A stretch of DNA of 64,000 nucleotides from FEN-1297 sp963834015 (GCA_963834015.1 CAWIAG010000002.1:1054001-1118000); one strand, 5' to 3'; positions 19,136-29,460 are shown, counted from the stretch's first letter. A program made the numbers and translations. The notes: generated by a model not told the origin, from the letters alone.

Positions 19136-19975
19136 TTAATTCGGAGCTAAATATAAATCCATTACTTCTGCAGCACTGAGTGCCCTATTATAAATTCTAA
19201 TATCATCTACATCTCCGTTTAAGAAATCACTCCAATGTAATGAATTAGGTACCAGTGTTGCACCGACGTCAATACTCTCTTGACTTGCCGTTGTACTTGT
19301 ACCCAGATTACCCATGCTTGTAGCTATGAAACTTGAACCGGATGAACCATTTACATATAATTTAACTCGCTGTTGTACTGGTTGGCTGCCATCAAATATC
19401 AGCACAAAATGAAACCATTGATTTAGCGATACCGGACTTTCGACAATAACATAATTTTGAGCGAGTGTATCTGAAGAAACAACTCCATCTAAATATCCGC
19501 CCTGATAACTTACATTCCATTGGTACGGGCCGCTTGTCCCGCCTCCAACTTTGCCGACTATATAACTTGTATAAGGTTCATCTGATCTCACTAATGCCCA
19601 TCCTGAAACACTAAATTTAGCTATCGGCGCGCAAAATACTGAGTTTAATATATTCCCAAAATTTATAGCATCACCAATACCGTCAAAACTGTAAGCGCTG
19701 CTGTCAATTCCGAAACGATTTTGTGTTGGCGTTGCATAATATACTGTTCCATTATAACCATTACCGCTTGAGTCAACTGAATTACCGGCTAATGACCAGT
19801 ATGCAACCAAACCTTGGGTCGGAACCGTACCTCCCGCAGTGGAAAAAGTGATATTGTTTATCTGAGATATTAGTATAGAATCAATAGTACCATCGATCTT
19901 ATATATCATCATTTTTGTTTGTGAAAACAACGGTAATGATAATAACAGCAGTATAGCAATTAGCTGTTTTTTCAT
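19136..19975 (-). CDS. Secreted LamG/concanavalin-A-like domain protein
   Basis: 279 residues. A signal peptide (KKQLIAILLLLSLPLFS) is followed by the short motif TKMMIYKIDGTIDSILISQINNITF, a module seen after the signal peptide in secreted proteins of this group. A LamG-type jelly roll then runs from about residue 55 (GLVAYWSLAGNSVDSSGNGYNG) to the end (VDDIRIYNRALSAAEVMDLYL). It should bind carbohydrate or another ligand outside the cell. It lacks a type IX sorting domain of its own, whereas the preceding gene has one. AAGGGAAATAAT before the ATG is a plausible ribosome site. Both genes are probably co-transcribed. Confidence 0.82.
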   Translation of the reverse strand: MKKQLIAILLLLSLPLFSQTKMMIYKIDGTIDSILISQINNITFSTAGGTVPTQGLVAYWSLAGNSVDSSGNGYNGTVYYATPTQNRFGIDSSAYSFDGIGDAINFGNILNSVFCAPIAKFSVSGWALVRSDEPYTSYIVGKVGGGTSGPYQWNVSYQGGYLDGVVSSDTLAQNYVIVESPVSLNQWFHFVLIFDGSQPVQQRVKLYVNGSSGSSFIATSMGNLGTSTTASQESIDVGATLVPNSLHWSDFLNGDVDDIRIYNRALSAAEVMDLYLAPN

Positions 19976-19998
19976 ATTATTTCCCTTTGATTAATGTT

Positions 19999-20460
19999 TT
20001 ATTTTATCAACAATAGTTTTTTTGTAATTGCTTTCCCTGAAAATTTCACCTGGCAAAAATATACTCCGCTGGCTGACTGCGCACCCGCATTGTCCCTGCC
20101 GTCCCATACAATTCTTTGTGTGCCTGCCTGATGTATGGAGTTATCCAATCTTCTCATCATACGGCCCTGGACATTAAATATGTATATTTGAACCAAACCT
20201 GTCTGGGGTATCTGGTATTCTATAGTTGTAATGGGATTAAAAGGGTTGGGATAATTTTGAAAAAGCCGGAAGGTTTTAATAAGTTGACTCGCAAGATTCT
20301 GGTCTTTAACATTTGTAATAATACCCGTGAAATTTATATACCTTACTGTTGAAACCGGATATACAGCAGTAGTTCCGTTTGTTTTTGAAACCGACATATA
20401 AAATGTTTGTGCAAAGCACGTTGAAAATAAAGAAAAAATAAGGATAATTATCTTTTTCAT
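19999..20460 (-). CDS. Small secreted protein: signal peptide, short motif and type IX sorting domain only
   Basis: 153 residues. A signal peptide (KKIIILIFSLFSTCFA) is followed by MSVSKTNGTTAVYPVSTVRYINFTG, the same module as in the LamG neighbour. The rest is a type A C-terminal sorting domain: FRLFQNYPNPFNPITTIEYQ, then GLVQIYIFNVQGRMMRRL, SGVYFCQVKFSG and KKLLLIK. No catalytic or binding domain lies between them. A GGAG site sits 7 nt before the ATG. Such domains direct proteins through the T9SS to the cell surface. What this short one carries is unclear. It could be a remnant, a scaffold, or a partner for the LamG protein encoded 23 bp downstream. Confidence 0.85.
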   Translation of the reverse strand: MKKIIILIFSLFSTCFAQTFYMSVSKTNGTTAVYPVSTVRYINFTGIITNVKDQNLASQLIKTFRLFQNYPNPFNPITTIEYQIPQTGLVQIYIFNVQGRMMRRLDNSIHQAGTQRIVWDGRDNAGAQSASGVYFCQVKFSGKAITKKLLLIK

Positions 20461-20885
20461 TGCTGCTCCATAAAATTTTCTACTCTAATTCAACTCAATT
20501 CAAACGCAATTTATAAAACATAATAACTTTGGCTGCTTTTTAATATTTGTTATAATTTAAATTTAAAATGTGATGCATTGAGTTTTACGCCATATTCATA
20601 TAAATCCACTGTTTAATTTTTGATACTGCAAAAGATATTTAATTTTTATTATATATTCGATAACTTTAGATTAATATTAAATAAATATTATCCTCGAGAA
20701 TAATATTGTTCAAAATATATTTTATTTTTTCTTTAATAACCGGAGTTTACCCAACACATAAACAGTTCGGTTTGCAGGATACCCTAGCTCATATTAATTT
20801 ATAAAAGTTAACGTTTTTATATTAGCCGGTTAACAATTAACCGGGAGTCCAGAATAACTTTTTAAGATATCTTAACCATAATTAT
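20461..20885. other. Intergenic region with one perfect palindrome
   Basis: No coding frame is supported here. The only clear structure is CCGGTTAA-caa-TTAACCGG at 20826-20844, an 8-3-8 palindrome about 40 bp downstream of the YfhO-like gene. It has no T tract, so a terminator role is uncertain. The 20461-20700 part is very AT-rich and must hold the promoter of the secreted-protein pair. Confidence 0.6.
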
Positions 20886-23420
20886 TTAGCTTTTCTTTCT
20901 GTTTTTAATTTCGAGGAATATTCCTATAATTAACCCCAATAAAGTAAGCGAGCTTAATGAAAACACCACAAACTTGCTTATATAGAAGCTTGAAGGAGCA
21001 TACCTGAATTCTACAATATGTTTTCCTTTAGGTACTATAATTCCCATAAACCCGTGATTTACTTTATAAATCTGTGTTTTGTTGCCGTCTATAGACGCAC
21101 TCCATCCGGTTGGAAGATAGGTATCGCCGAAGAATAGGAAATTATTCCCTGAAGTATTTGCACTTAATTCAACAGTCTCATCTTTATACTCAATTATATT
21201 TGTATTTGCAGTCGAATCTGGTACATCAACTTTAGGTATCGTTTCATCAACATAAGCAATATTCTTCGGATCGAACGAATTTTCTTTTATGTCATTAAGT
21301 ACGGAAAAATCCGTTTTTGTTCCAATTTTATTTACAAAGTAAACTCTTGGCAAAGCATATATATTTTTGTAAACTACTTCTTTATCCTTTTGATAAATTG
21401 GTACAAAGCCCGTATAGTGAATTTGCTGATCAGCAACTATATACTTAACGTTAAGCATCCGCCAAAGTGTTTGATTTACGGGCCCTATTACGTCTATTAA
21501 ATCCTGATACGAGCGGGGCTTAATTCCAGAATACCCATAAAAATCTTCAAGCATAAAGTATGCATTGTAATTACCATTGTTCTGTGAAGCTGTTCCACGT
21601 GATCCATCCTGCTTTATATTAATCATCCTAAAAGGTTCAGTATCTTTTTGATTTTTTATTGCCGTAACATAGTCTGGTACATTAAACGTACTCGAAACGT
21701 CCGGGTTATCTATATACTTTTGCCCCCGCGCATCTATTCTGAACAAGTCAAATACTGCCAGAAGAATCACTCCGGTAACAAACACATCCCTGCTTACTTT
21801 TGAATTGATATATGAATATGCAAGCCAGAAAGTTATTGCTAAAAGTGCGAATGCGATTAAAAGGTCGCCTGTAAACATATCCGACATATAGGGGGAAAGG
21901 GCCGAAAATTCTTGTGCAGCCTGCTGGTGAACAGCAGTAAAATCGTTTATTCTTACAGTAAACCAATCAGCTATTGAACTTTTTAGCAGTAAAGAAAGAA
22001 TGAATAACGCTGAGAAAATGATAGCAGAATTTTTAACAATTTTAATTGTTACTATTTCTCTTTTCTCTTTTAATGAAATTATCTTCATCAGCCCAAAACC
22101 GGCAAGCATAGGTGTGCTAAGCTGAACCAGAACTAAAATCATAGACGGAACCCTAAACTTATCGAAATACGGAAGATGATAAAAAAGAAAATCAAACAGG
22201 ACCGGGAAAGTTCTACCAAATGATGTTAAAAGTGCTAAAAATGCCAAAACCGATAAAAATTGGACAAAAGGTTCCCGCCAACTTGTAATAGCTCCGAATA
22301 AAGCAAGAATAAATACTATTACACCCATATACATTGCTACATCAACAAAGGCCATCTGGCCAAAATAAGTATTTACCGGATAAGGCTGGTTGTTTGTTAA
22401 AGGGCCATTGTAAGTTGAACTGCCGAAACCATAATAAGATGGGACAATAAATGTCAAAACTTCGCCCGGAGAAAAAGACCATCCTGTATGGTAATCATAA
22501 TAATCTGATGATGATGAATTGTCTTCACTTGCATTTTTTTCTACAATACTTTTTCCACCTCTCGTTGAGTATTGAGTATATTGATATATTTGAGTAAAGT
22601 TATCCAATTGGATGGCAGACGCAATTACTCCTGCCGATATACAAATCAAGCCGGAATAAATTAATTTTTTAATTAAATCCTTCTGCTTTTTAATAACAGC
22701 TTGCAAAATAAAATAGATGAAGTAAATTGCAATTGCGAATGATATATAAAAAATAATTTGTACGTGAAAACCCTGCAGCATCAATTGAAAAGCTATAATA
22801 AGCAATAAGAAATCGATTAATCTGATTTTCTCTTTCATTCTTAACAATAAAAGGAAAATCAATGGAAACATGCATATGGAACAAAGCTTTGTAACATGAC
22901 CTATATAAAGAAAGACAATAATCCCGGTACTGAATACAGTTGATAATGCTGTAAATAAACTTACCATTGTGTTTTTAGTTAAATACTTCATAAACAAGAA
23001 TGAGTTTATTCCCAGGACGATCAGAAAAAATGTCCAGGTTGTATATTGAACCGCAAAAAGGTGGGTAAACAAATCCCTTATAAATGAGTATATAACTGAA
23101 ATCAGGTTAAACCATGTGCTGCTTGTTCCTATAGCATAAGCAGGCATTCCGCAAAAAATAAGAGGATTCCATAAGGTAAAACCATCTGTATGATTATTGA
23201 TATAAGGTTCCATACTTTTACTGGATAGAATATCACCCGATTCAAAAGTTTTACCTCCAAAAAAAAGAGGGTTTAAAAATGCAATGAGCAGAATTATAAT
23301 TACCAGAATTACTGCGGGCAAGTGATATTTTTGAGGCAGAATATCTTCAAGATTGAACTTCGAAAAAAAATTATCCTGTTCGGGTTTTCTTTTTTTAATA
23401 TTTTTTATTGACTTTGCCAT
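20886..23420 (-). CDS. YfhO family membrane protein
   Basis: 844 residues with about 13 membrane segments. The first segment (YHLPAVILVIIILLIAFLNPLFFGG) is followed by FESGDILSSKSMEPYINNHTDGFTLWNPLIFCGMPAYAIGTS, the conserved first extracytoplasmic loop of YfhO proteins. The C-terminal soluble part ends with LFFGDTYLPTGWSASIDGNKTQIYKVNHGFMGIIVPKGKHIVEFRYAP and a last helix. YfhO proteins are GT-C-like and have been linked to glycosylation of cell-wall polymers. Its place beside methyltransferase and glycosyltransferase genes fits. Exact substrate unknown. Confidence 0.85.
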   Translation of the reverse strand: MAKSIKNIKKRKPEQDNFFSKFNLEDILPQKYHLPAVILVIIILLIAFLNPLFFGGKTFESGDILSSKSMEPYINNHTDGFTLWNPLIFCGMPAYAIGTSSTWFNLISVIYSFIRDLFTHLFAVQYTTWTFFLIVLGINSFLFMKYLTKNTMVSLFTALSTVFSTGIIVFLYIGHVTKLCSICMFPLIFLLLLRMKEKIRLIDFLLLIIAFQLMLQGFHVQIIFYISFAIAIYFIYFILQAVIKKQKDLIKKLIYSGLICISAGVIASAIQLDNFTQIYQYTQYSTRGGKSIVEKNASEDNSSSSDYYDYHTGWSFSPGEVLTFIVPSYYGFGSSTYNGPLTNNQPYPVNTYFGQMAFVDVAMYMGVIVFILALFGAITSWREPFVQFLSVLAFLALLTSFGRTFPVLFDFLFYHLPYFDKFRVPSMILVLVQLSTPMLAGFGLMKIISLKEKREIVTIKIVKNSAIIFSALFILSLLLKSSIADWFTVRINDFTAVHQQAAQEFSALSPYMSDMFTGDLLIAFALLAITFWLAYSYINSKVSRDVFVTGVILLAVFDLFRIDARGQKYIDNPDVSSTFNVPDYVTAIKNQKDTEPFRMINIKQDGSRGTASQNNGNYNAYFMLEDFYGYSGIKPRSYQDLIDVIGPVNQTLWRMLNVKYIVADQQIHYTGFVPIYQKDKEVVYKNIYALPRVYFVNKIGTKTDFSVLNDIKENSFDPKNIAYVDETIPKVDVPDSTANTNIIEYKDETVELSANTSGNNFLFFGDTYLPTGWSASIDGNKTQIYKVNHGFMGIIVPKGKHIVEFRYAPSSFYISKFVVFSLSSLTLLGLIIGIFLEIKNRKKS

Positions 23421-23511
23421 TTAAACACCATTAATAATAAAAGTGAAAAAAAGTTTGTTTATGTCAGATGGAATTTAAGCACACAATTAAATTTTTTATT
23501 AAGCCGGATAA

Positions 23512-24321
23512 TTATTTTCTAACTATATAATTTACACCGGCACCCAGTTTATTATTACCGGAATAGTCCAAATACATCATTATAAAAGTAAAAGGTAGCG
23601 AAATAATGTAATACACAGGTAAAATTATAAAGAATATTTTTGAAATGTTAAGCATTTGCATCGGGTACTTTATACCAAGACGCCAGGAAAAATCGCCCCA
23701 AAAACCGTAAGTATATCTTGTTCTGAAAACCGAGAAACCCAACGGCGTTAATTTCGCTTCAAGATCGTCAAAAGAATATCCTTCACGGGCATGTTCACCG
23801 ATAAAGCTTTCTTCGTTTTCATCGTGTACATCACTGCCACCAAATATAGAAGGAGTATTTATTAGCAGGAATCCACCGGGCTTTAATGCCTTGTAAAAAT
23901 TTTGGAAAACCTTTACATCATCAATAATATGTTCCATTACATCAACCGAGACAATAAGATCAAATCTGTTCTCATGTATAATTTCTGTAAGGTCTTCAAT
24001 TGCAAATTTAATATTAGTAATGTTTTTTCTGGTGAAAAAATCTTTGCAGTCGTTAATCCACTCCTTTTTTACATCAATTGCAAAAATTGAACTTGGCTGA
24101 AGATTCTTTGACATAAAATAAGAATATTGCCCGAATCCCGTACCTGCATCGTAAATTGAAATTTCTTTATCACCAAAATACCTGCGCAGGCTCCTCAATT
24201 CCCTTCTTACATACCATGAACGCAGAAACATTATATCCAAAAGCTTATAGAAGATTATTCTTAATGTAGGAAATTTTCTTATAATACCGGCAAATATGTC
24301 TTTTATTGGATCGTAAAACAT
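23512..24321 (-). CDS. Class I SAM-dependent methyltransferase (Methyltransf_11/23 type)
   Basis: 269 residues. Motif I is ISIYDAGTGFGQYSYFMSKN, with acidic residues in IFAIDVKKEW. Motif IV is RFDLIVSVDVMEHIIDDVKVF, followed by LKPGGFLLINTPS. The C-terminus has a hydrophobic hairpin (ISKIFFIILPVYYIISLPFTFIMMY), so the enzyme is probably membrane-attached and may act on a lipid-linked acceptor. It lies in a row with GT4 and GT2 genes on the same strand. Confidence 0.82.
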   Translation of the reverse strand: MFYDPIKDIFAGIIRKFPTLRIIFYKLLDIMFLRSWYVRRELRSLRRYFGDKEISIYDAGTGFGQYSYFMSKNLQPSSIFAIDVKKEWINDCKDFFTRKNITNIKFAIEDLTEIIHENRFDLIVSVDVMEHIIDDVKVFQNFYKALKPGGFLLINTPSIFGGSDVHDENEESFIGEHAREGYSFDDLEAKLTPLGFSVFRTRYTYGFWGDFSWRLGIKYPMQMLNISKIFFIILPVYYIISLPFTFIMMYLDYSGNNKLGAGVNYIVRK

Positions 24322-24358
24322 TTTTAATAATTCAAAAACCTAAATAGTTGTAATTTAT

Positions 24359-25483
24359 CTATATTTTATTAACAAGTTCATATATTCCTTTGACAAAACT
24401 TTCCCAGGAATATTTTTTCACTTCCAAGGCAATATTCTCTTCAAATTCCTTCTCCTTGTTTTCAATGTAGAATTTCATTATTGCACCGGCCAGTGCTTCC
24501 GGATTTTCCTTTTCTACAATATATCCCGTTTTACCATTTTCAATTACTTCACTTAGTCCGCCCACATTTGCTGCAATAACCGGTTTGCTGAAGTTTGTGG
24601 CAATCTGAACAATTCCGCTCTGGGTCGCATCACGGTATGGTAATATTACACAATCAGAAGCTGAAAAATAATATTTTACTTCCGAAGTGGGAATAAAATC
24701 TGTAAAAAATAAAATATCTTCTTTTATTCCCAGGTTTTCTATAATCTTTAAATATTTATCTTCATTTGAATAATACTCGCCTGCTATTAACAGCTTTATT
24801 TTAAAATCATTTTTAAGCAACGCCAACGCATTAAGAAGTATATCCAGACCTTTATAATCCCTTATAAAACCAAAAAAAAGAATAACTTTAGCATCAGTAA
24901 TATTCAAATACTTTTTAGCATCATTTTTCTTTACAGCTTGACCGAAATTAGAATAAACCGGATGAGGAAGGTAACTGTTCCTGGAACCGGGTTTCAACGT
25001 TAATAAATCGTTACGGACTTTTTCGGAAAGTAACACAAAATAATCTACAACATTGAAAAAATATTTAGTCAGGATTATATCGCCCGGTTTTTTTTCATGC
25101 GGGATTACATTGTCACAGATTATTAAAACTTTGCTAATATTATTCCTTCTTACAAGCCGAGAGATTGTCCCGAAGCAGGGAGCAAAAAAAGGCATCCAAT
25201 ATTTAAATATTAATAGATCAGGCTTCTCCTTCTTGATCTTTAGGCCAACTTTAATCCAGTTAATGGGATTTATGGAATCAACCAGTATCTCAGTGGGAAA
25301 TTTTTCGCTGGTTTCACCGTATTCAACCTGGGATTTTCCCGGGAATAATATCGCAGGATATTGCCGCCTAAATGTTATTACCCTTACATCGTTACTTTTA
25401 ATAAGTTCTTTATATAGCAGCCCAATAAAATGAGCAATTCCTCCTCTGAGAGGGTATGCAGTAGATAGTATGATTATTTTCAT
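24359..25483 (-). CDS. GT4 family glycosyltransferase
   Basis: 374 residues. The acceptor half begins MKIIILSTAYPLRGGIAHFIGLLYKEL. The donor half shows VILFFGFIRDYKGLDILLNALALL, FIPTSEVKYYFSASDCVILPYRDATQSGIVQIA and KPVIAANVGGLSEVIENGKTGYIVEKENPEALA, the classic GT4 motifs including the ExxG-like loop. It is intact, unlike the split GT4 at 13.2-14.3 kb. Its neighbours suggest surface glycan synthesis. Confidence 0.9.
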   Translation of the reverse strand: MKIIILSTAYPLRGGIAHFIGLLYKELIKSNDVRVITFRRQYPAILFPGKSQVEYGETSEKFPTEILVDSINPINWIKVGLKIKKEKPDLLIFKYWMPFFAPCFGTISRLVRRNNISKVLIICDNVIPHEKKPGDIILTKYFFNVVDYFVLLSEKVRNDLLTLKPGSRNSYLPHPVYSNFGQAVKKNDAKKYLNITDAKVILFFGFIRDYKGLDILLNALALLKNDFKIKLLIAGEYYSNEDKYLKIIENLGIKEDILFFTDFIPTSEVKYYFSASDCVILPYRDATQSGIVQIATNFSKPVIAANVGGLSEVIENGKTGYIVEKENPEALAGAIMKFYIENKEKEFEENIALEVKKYSWESFVKGIYELVNKI

Positions 25484-25569
25484 TTATCCTGACAATTAAT
25501 AATCTAACTCGATATAAATATCAAACATACCGATTTGTAAAAAGGCAGGCAATCATCCTCAGTTAAGTC

Positions 25570-26664
25570 TTAACCTTTATCTTTAATTATATATTCTTTC
25601 TCATCTACAGAACCGCGCACCAGCATTTCACCCAGTAAACCAACACTAAATAATTGAATACCTACAATTATGAGAAGCATCCCGAGAAACAACATCGGGC
25701 GGTTACTTAAAGAATGACCTGTTATCCAGTCGTATGTTAAAACTGCATTTACAATAAGCCCTATTAAAAAAGAAAATGCTCCGAAAAATCCGAAAAAGTG
25801 CATCGGCCGCTTAATATATCTGGTTGAAAATATTACTGTAATTAAATCAATAAACCCTTTGAAAAATCTCGATATACCAAATTTTGTTTTGCCGTATCTT
25901 CTTGCATGGTGTGTTACTGCTATTTCAGCAACTGAATATCCTTCCCAATCGGCTAAAACCGGCATATAACGATGAAGTTCTCCATAAACTTTAATATTAT
26001 CGATCACTTCTCTGCGGTAAGCTTTCAGCCCACAGTTGAAATCATGAATTTTTATTCCGCTCAGTAAACGTGTTACAAAATTGAAAAACTTTGAGGATTG
26101 TTTCTTTATAAAAGGGTCATATCTTTTCTTTTTCCATCCGGAAACAAGGTCAAATCCTTCATCAAGTTTCTTTAAAAGATTCGGCACTTCGTTCGGATCA
26201 TCCTGAAGATCCGCATCCATTGTAACAACTACATCGCCGGTTACATTCTTAAACCCTATCTGCAGAGCAGCGGACTTTCCATAATTTTTTCTGAAACTAA
26301 CGTATCTGAATCTTTTATCCTGACGGGAGATTTCTTTAATAATTTTTAATGATCCATCAGTACTGCCGTCATCGACTAAAATTACTTCGTATATTATTTC
26401 TAGTGGCTTTAGGGCTTTTCTAATTTCATTTACAAGAAGTGTTAAAGATTCTTCTTCATTGAATAATGGGACTACAATAGAAAGTTTTTTAAATGATATT
26501 TTATCCTGCCGGGTCTGATTGGTTTTATTAAAATATTTCCTCCTCCTGTTGTAGTAATACCCCTTGCGGTATGGGGTTTTTGACTGTCCGCTATTTTGTT
26601 CATTATCATGTTTTTCAGATGAGCTGTTGGACCCACTTGTTTCACTTATTTTGTTTTCTTCCAC
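25570..26664 (-). CDS. GT2 glycosyltransferase, dolichol-phosphate-mannosyltransferase-like with two membrane helices
   Basis: 364 residues. A polar N-terminal tail of about 55 residues rich in Ser, Asn, Lys and Arg precedes the GT-A domain (LSIVVPLFNEEESLTLLVNEI, VILVDDGSTDGSL, VVTMDADLQDDPNEVP). Two C-terminal membrane helices follow (HFFGFFGAFSFLIGLIVNAVL and PMLFLGMLLIIVGIQLFSVGLLGEM). The design is that of enzymes that charge undecaprenyl phosphate with a sugar for later extracytoplasmic transfer, which would suit the YfhO-like protein upstream. It is the first gene of its strand after a 750-bp gap, so a promoter is expected there. Confidence 0.88.
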   Translation of the reverse strand: MEENKISETSGSNSSSEKHDNEQNSGQSKTPYRKGYYYNRRRKYFNKTNQTRQDKISFKKLSIVVPLFNEEESLTLLVNEIRKALKPLEIIYEVILVDDGSTDGSLKIIKEISRQDKRFRYVSFRKNYGKSAALQIGFKNVTGDVVVTMDADLQDDPNEVPNLLKKLDEGFDLVSGWKKKRYDPFIKKQSSKFFNFVTRLLSGIKIHDFNCGLKAYRREVIDNIKVYGELHRYMPVLADWEGYSVAEIAVTHHARRYGKTKFGISRFFKGFIDLITVIFSTRYIKRPMHFFGFFGAFSFLIGLIVNAVLTYDWITGHSLSNRPMLFLGMLLIIVGIQLFSVGLLGEMLVRGSVDEKEYIIKDKG

Positions 26665-27412
26665 AACGTTTCCATTTTTTTATAATATCAGTTTAAAATT
26701 AAGCGAATATTAGGATAAAAACAATTTGAGAAGTTCGACGATTACCGTACAAAAAATTGAAAATTATGATCAATAACCAATAAAGACCAGGATAGTTATG
26801 ATACTTATTCTATCTCAGCATAGTTGATGTCGCGATAGGAGAGAAAAAGTAAAGTTTTTTGCCTTGATTAAAATATCCACCGACAGTTTAAGGGCTAGCG
26901 GTATCATGTCATCATGTTATAGAATTACTATCGTGATAATAGTTAATATCCCGGTTATTATTTATAATTTACCAAATTGTTGAATTTCAGAAAGCATATT
27001 ATTCTTTAGTCAGGTAAACATTATATTTGAAAAAACGATTTTTTTGTATTAACATTATAGTTAATGCTAAAAATAAATATATAATAATTACTTACAAGGT
27101 AGTTATAGAAAGGGTAGTTCAGCTTTTTCATAATTATCCCAATATTTGTGGACGGTATATATTCATATCATTATTGATATTGAATGTAATAAAAATAAAA
27201 AAATGATATAAAGAGTATTTGCTCATTCGTGTGCGTGGTATTTATTAAAATTATTTATTTGTTTCCGGATTGTGTTAACTAAAGTAAAATTATATTGTCC
27301 GTTAAATTAAATAAGTGGTTGTATTTTAAACTTTGATCATTTTATTGTAATTACTTTTAGTCTTTATTAAGTTCAGGGAATTAACACCCGGGAGCTTTAA
27401 GAAGAATTTTAT
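26665..27412. other. Long intergenic region between divergent genes
   Basis: I see no supported coding frame, RNA gene or repeat in these 748 bases. The region is very AT-rich and must contain the promoters of the GT2 gene (leftward) and the sensor-kinase operon (rightward). An AAGAAG purine stretch near 27399 serves the kinase start. Confidence 0.6.
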
Positions 27413-28570
27413 ATGGATGCTAAAGATTTATTTTTTAATCTAAATAATCCGATTTTATTTTCGCTATTAATGATATTGGCACTGCTCGGGGTTATTTATA
27501 TTTTTTATTTGCATATCATCGTTCCATTGAATCGAACTCATATCCTTGAAAAGAGTAACCTCGAATTAAAAAACGCTAAGTTGATGGCTTTATTTGCAGA
27601 ACTTGATCCTGAACCTATCTTCAGGTTTAATTCGGAAGGAAAATTTATTCTTGCAAATAAAGCAGTTAAGGATTTGAATTGCAACGATAATATAGATGGT
27701 GAACCGATCTATTATTTCTTCCCTCCACTTAAAGATTATAACCTTCATGACCTCATTTTCAAAAGTCAGTCGGTTCAGTTTTCAGTATCAATAAAAGAAA
27801 ATTACTACGATGTTATAGTTAAGGGTGTTGCAGAAATGCAATTTGGCCAAATTTATTGCAATAATATTACACGGAGAAAACTTGTCGAAGACGAATTGAC
27901 TCAGTATCAGGCAAGCCTGAGGGAATTATCTCATCGCATTCAAAGACTCCAAGAAGAAGAAAAACAAAAACTTTCGAGAGAATTGCATGACAGCTTTGGG
28001 CAAAAATTAACTTCAATAAAATTAAACCTTGAAATGCTTAAAAATCCCTCTTCTGGTATGAAAGCGAAAGATTTAATAGTAAATGATATTTCAGACCTCT
28101 TGGAAAATGCAATGCTGGAAGTCAGGGAAATTTCTTACAGGTTAAAACCGAGGATATTAGATGATTTTGGACTTGTCCCTTCTTTAAAAGCCTTATGTAA
28201 TGATATTTCTGATAAAAGCGGTATTAACGGTTTATTTCAGGCTCATAAACTTGACCAAAGACTGAATCCTGAGCTTGAAACTGGGCTCTACAGAATTACT
28301 CAGGAAGCATTAAATAATATGGTTAAACATTCTCATGCCAAGGAATTCAGCGTCCAACTTGTAAGGCATCCCGATGTATTAATGTTAATGATAGAGGATG
28401 ACGGAGTAGGATTTGATCCGCAAAAAATTAAAACTGATCCAGCAAAAAAAAACCATCTCGGATTAGTAAATATGTCAGAAAGAGTTTTATCGTTTAACGG
28501 TAAATTTCTTTTAGATTCGCATTTAGGAGGCGGAACTGAAATAATAGTTGAAATCCCCATGGAGACTTAA
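27413..28570 (+). CDS. NarL-type sensor histidine kinase with PAS domain
   Basis: 385 residues. One membrane helix (about 14-35, ILFSLLMILALLGVIYIFYLHIIV), then a PAS-like domain (about 55-155). The HisKA_3 dimerisation domain has the phospho-acceptor box SRELHDSFGQKLTSIKLNLEML near residue 190. A HATPase_c domain follows with ITQEALNNMVKHSHAKEF, IEDDGVGFDP and KNHLGLVNMSERVLSFNG. There is no large extracytoplasmic sensor, so the PAS domain probably senses an internal signal. It shares a TAATG stop/start junction with the response regulator, so the two are a cognate pair. Confidence 0.93.
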   Translation: MDAKDLFFNLNNPILFSLLMILALLGVIYIFYLHIIVPLNRTHILEKSNLELKNAKLMALFAELDPEPIFRFNSEGKFILANKAVKDLNCNDNIDGEPIYYFFPPLKDYNLHDLIFKSQSVQFSVSIKENYYDVIVKGVAEMQFGQIYCNNITRRKLVEDELTQYQASLRELSHRIQRLQEEEKQKLSRELHDSFGQKLTSIKLNLEMLKNPSSGMKAKDLIVNDISDLLENAMLEVREISYRLKPRILDDFGLVPSLKALCNDISDKSGINGLFQAHKLDQRLNPELETGLYRITQEALNNMVKHSHAKEFSVQLVRHPDVLMLMIEDDGVGFDPQKIKTDPAKKNHLGLVNMSERVLSFNGKFLLDSHLGGGTEIIVEIPMET

Positions 28571-29223
28571 TGGATAGAATCAGAGTCTTGATTGTAGACG
28601 ATCATTTTTTAGTAAGAACAGGCATTATAAGCTTGCTTAGAGATGTCGAGGAAATCGAAATTGTCGGTGAAGCGGAAAATGGAAAAAGTGCGGTTGAACT
28701 TTGTAAAAAGATTGTTCCCCAAGTAGTTTTGATGGATATTTCTATGCCTGATATTTCCGGTATAGAAGCCACAAAAATTATAAAAGTAGAAAATCCCTCT
28801 ATTAATGTACTTATTTTAACCATGCACGAGAGCGAAGAATACTTTTACAATACATTAAAACGAGGCGCCTCCGGCATATTAAATAAAAATGTAAGCAGGG
28901 ATGAGCTTATTGCCGCAATTAAAAGTGTGTCAACTGGTAAGCGTTATATCGGGAACAGTATTTCGGAGTTAATGATTGATACATTAATGCAAAAATTTGA
29001 AGAAGATTTTTTAAGTAAAGAAAAAGAACAAGTTATTCTGACTAAAAGAGAAAAAGACGTCTTATGTTACATTGCAAATGGTATCACAAACCAGGACATT
29101 GCAGAAAAACTTAATATAAGTGTCCGCACTGTTGAAACCCATAAGTCAAATCTGATGCAGAAACTAAACCTCAAATCTGCTGCCGCATTATCTTTTTATG
29201 CTTTTGAAAAAGGTTACAAATAA
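28570..29223 (+). CDS. NarL/FixJ-family response regulator
   Basis: 217 residues. The receiver domain starts RVLIVDDHFLVRTGI with the phospho-acceptor Asp in VVLMDISMPDISG and the conserved Lys in GASGILNKNVSRDEL. A LuxR-type helix-turn-helix follows (LTKREKDVLCYIANGITNQDIAEKL then ISVRTVETHKSNLMQKL). Start and kinase stop share one base, so translation is coupled. It should bind DNA and control genes in answer to the adjacent kinase. Targets might include the receiver/membrane-protein module downstream, but that is inference. Confidence 0.94.
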   Translation: MDRIRVLIVDDHFLVRTGIISLLRDVEEIEIVGEAENGKSAVELCKKIVPQVVLMDISMPDISGIEATKIIKVENPSINVLILTMHESEEYFYNTLKRGASGILNKNVSRDELIAAIKSVSTGKRYIGNSISELMIDTLMQKFEEDFLSKEKEQVILTKREKDVLCYIANGITNQDIAEKLNISVRTVETHKSNLMQKLNLKSAAALSFYAFEKGYK

Positions 29224-29460
29224 TATTCCCAACGTAATTTCTTTTAAAAAATAATTCGATTACCTAAATTGAAATGCATCTTTTATTTAATTAACAATTA
29301 ATTAATCTTAAAATTTTTAATTTCATATATTATTTTTTTTATTCATTATTCTCTATCTGTTGATATTAATTCGGTCAATAAGTATAAGAGCTAAACTCAT
29401 AAGGTCGTAAGTACTTGATAATAAAGTGTTTATGAGAATGGGATAAATGTAGTATTTTCA

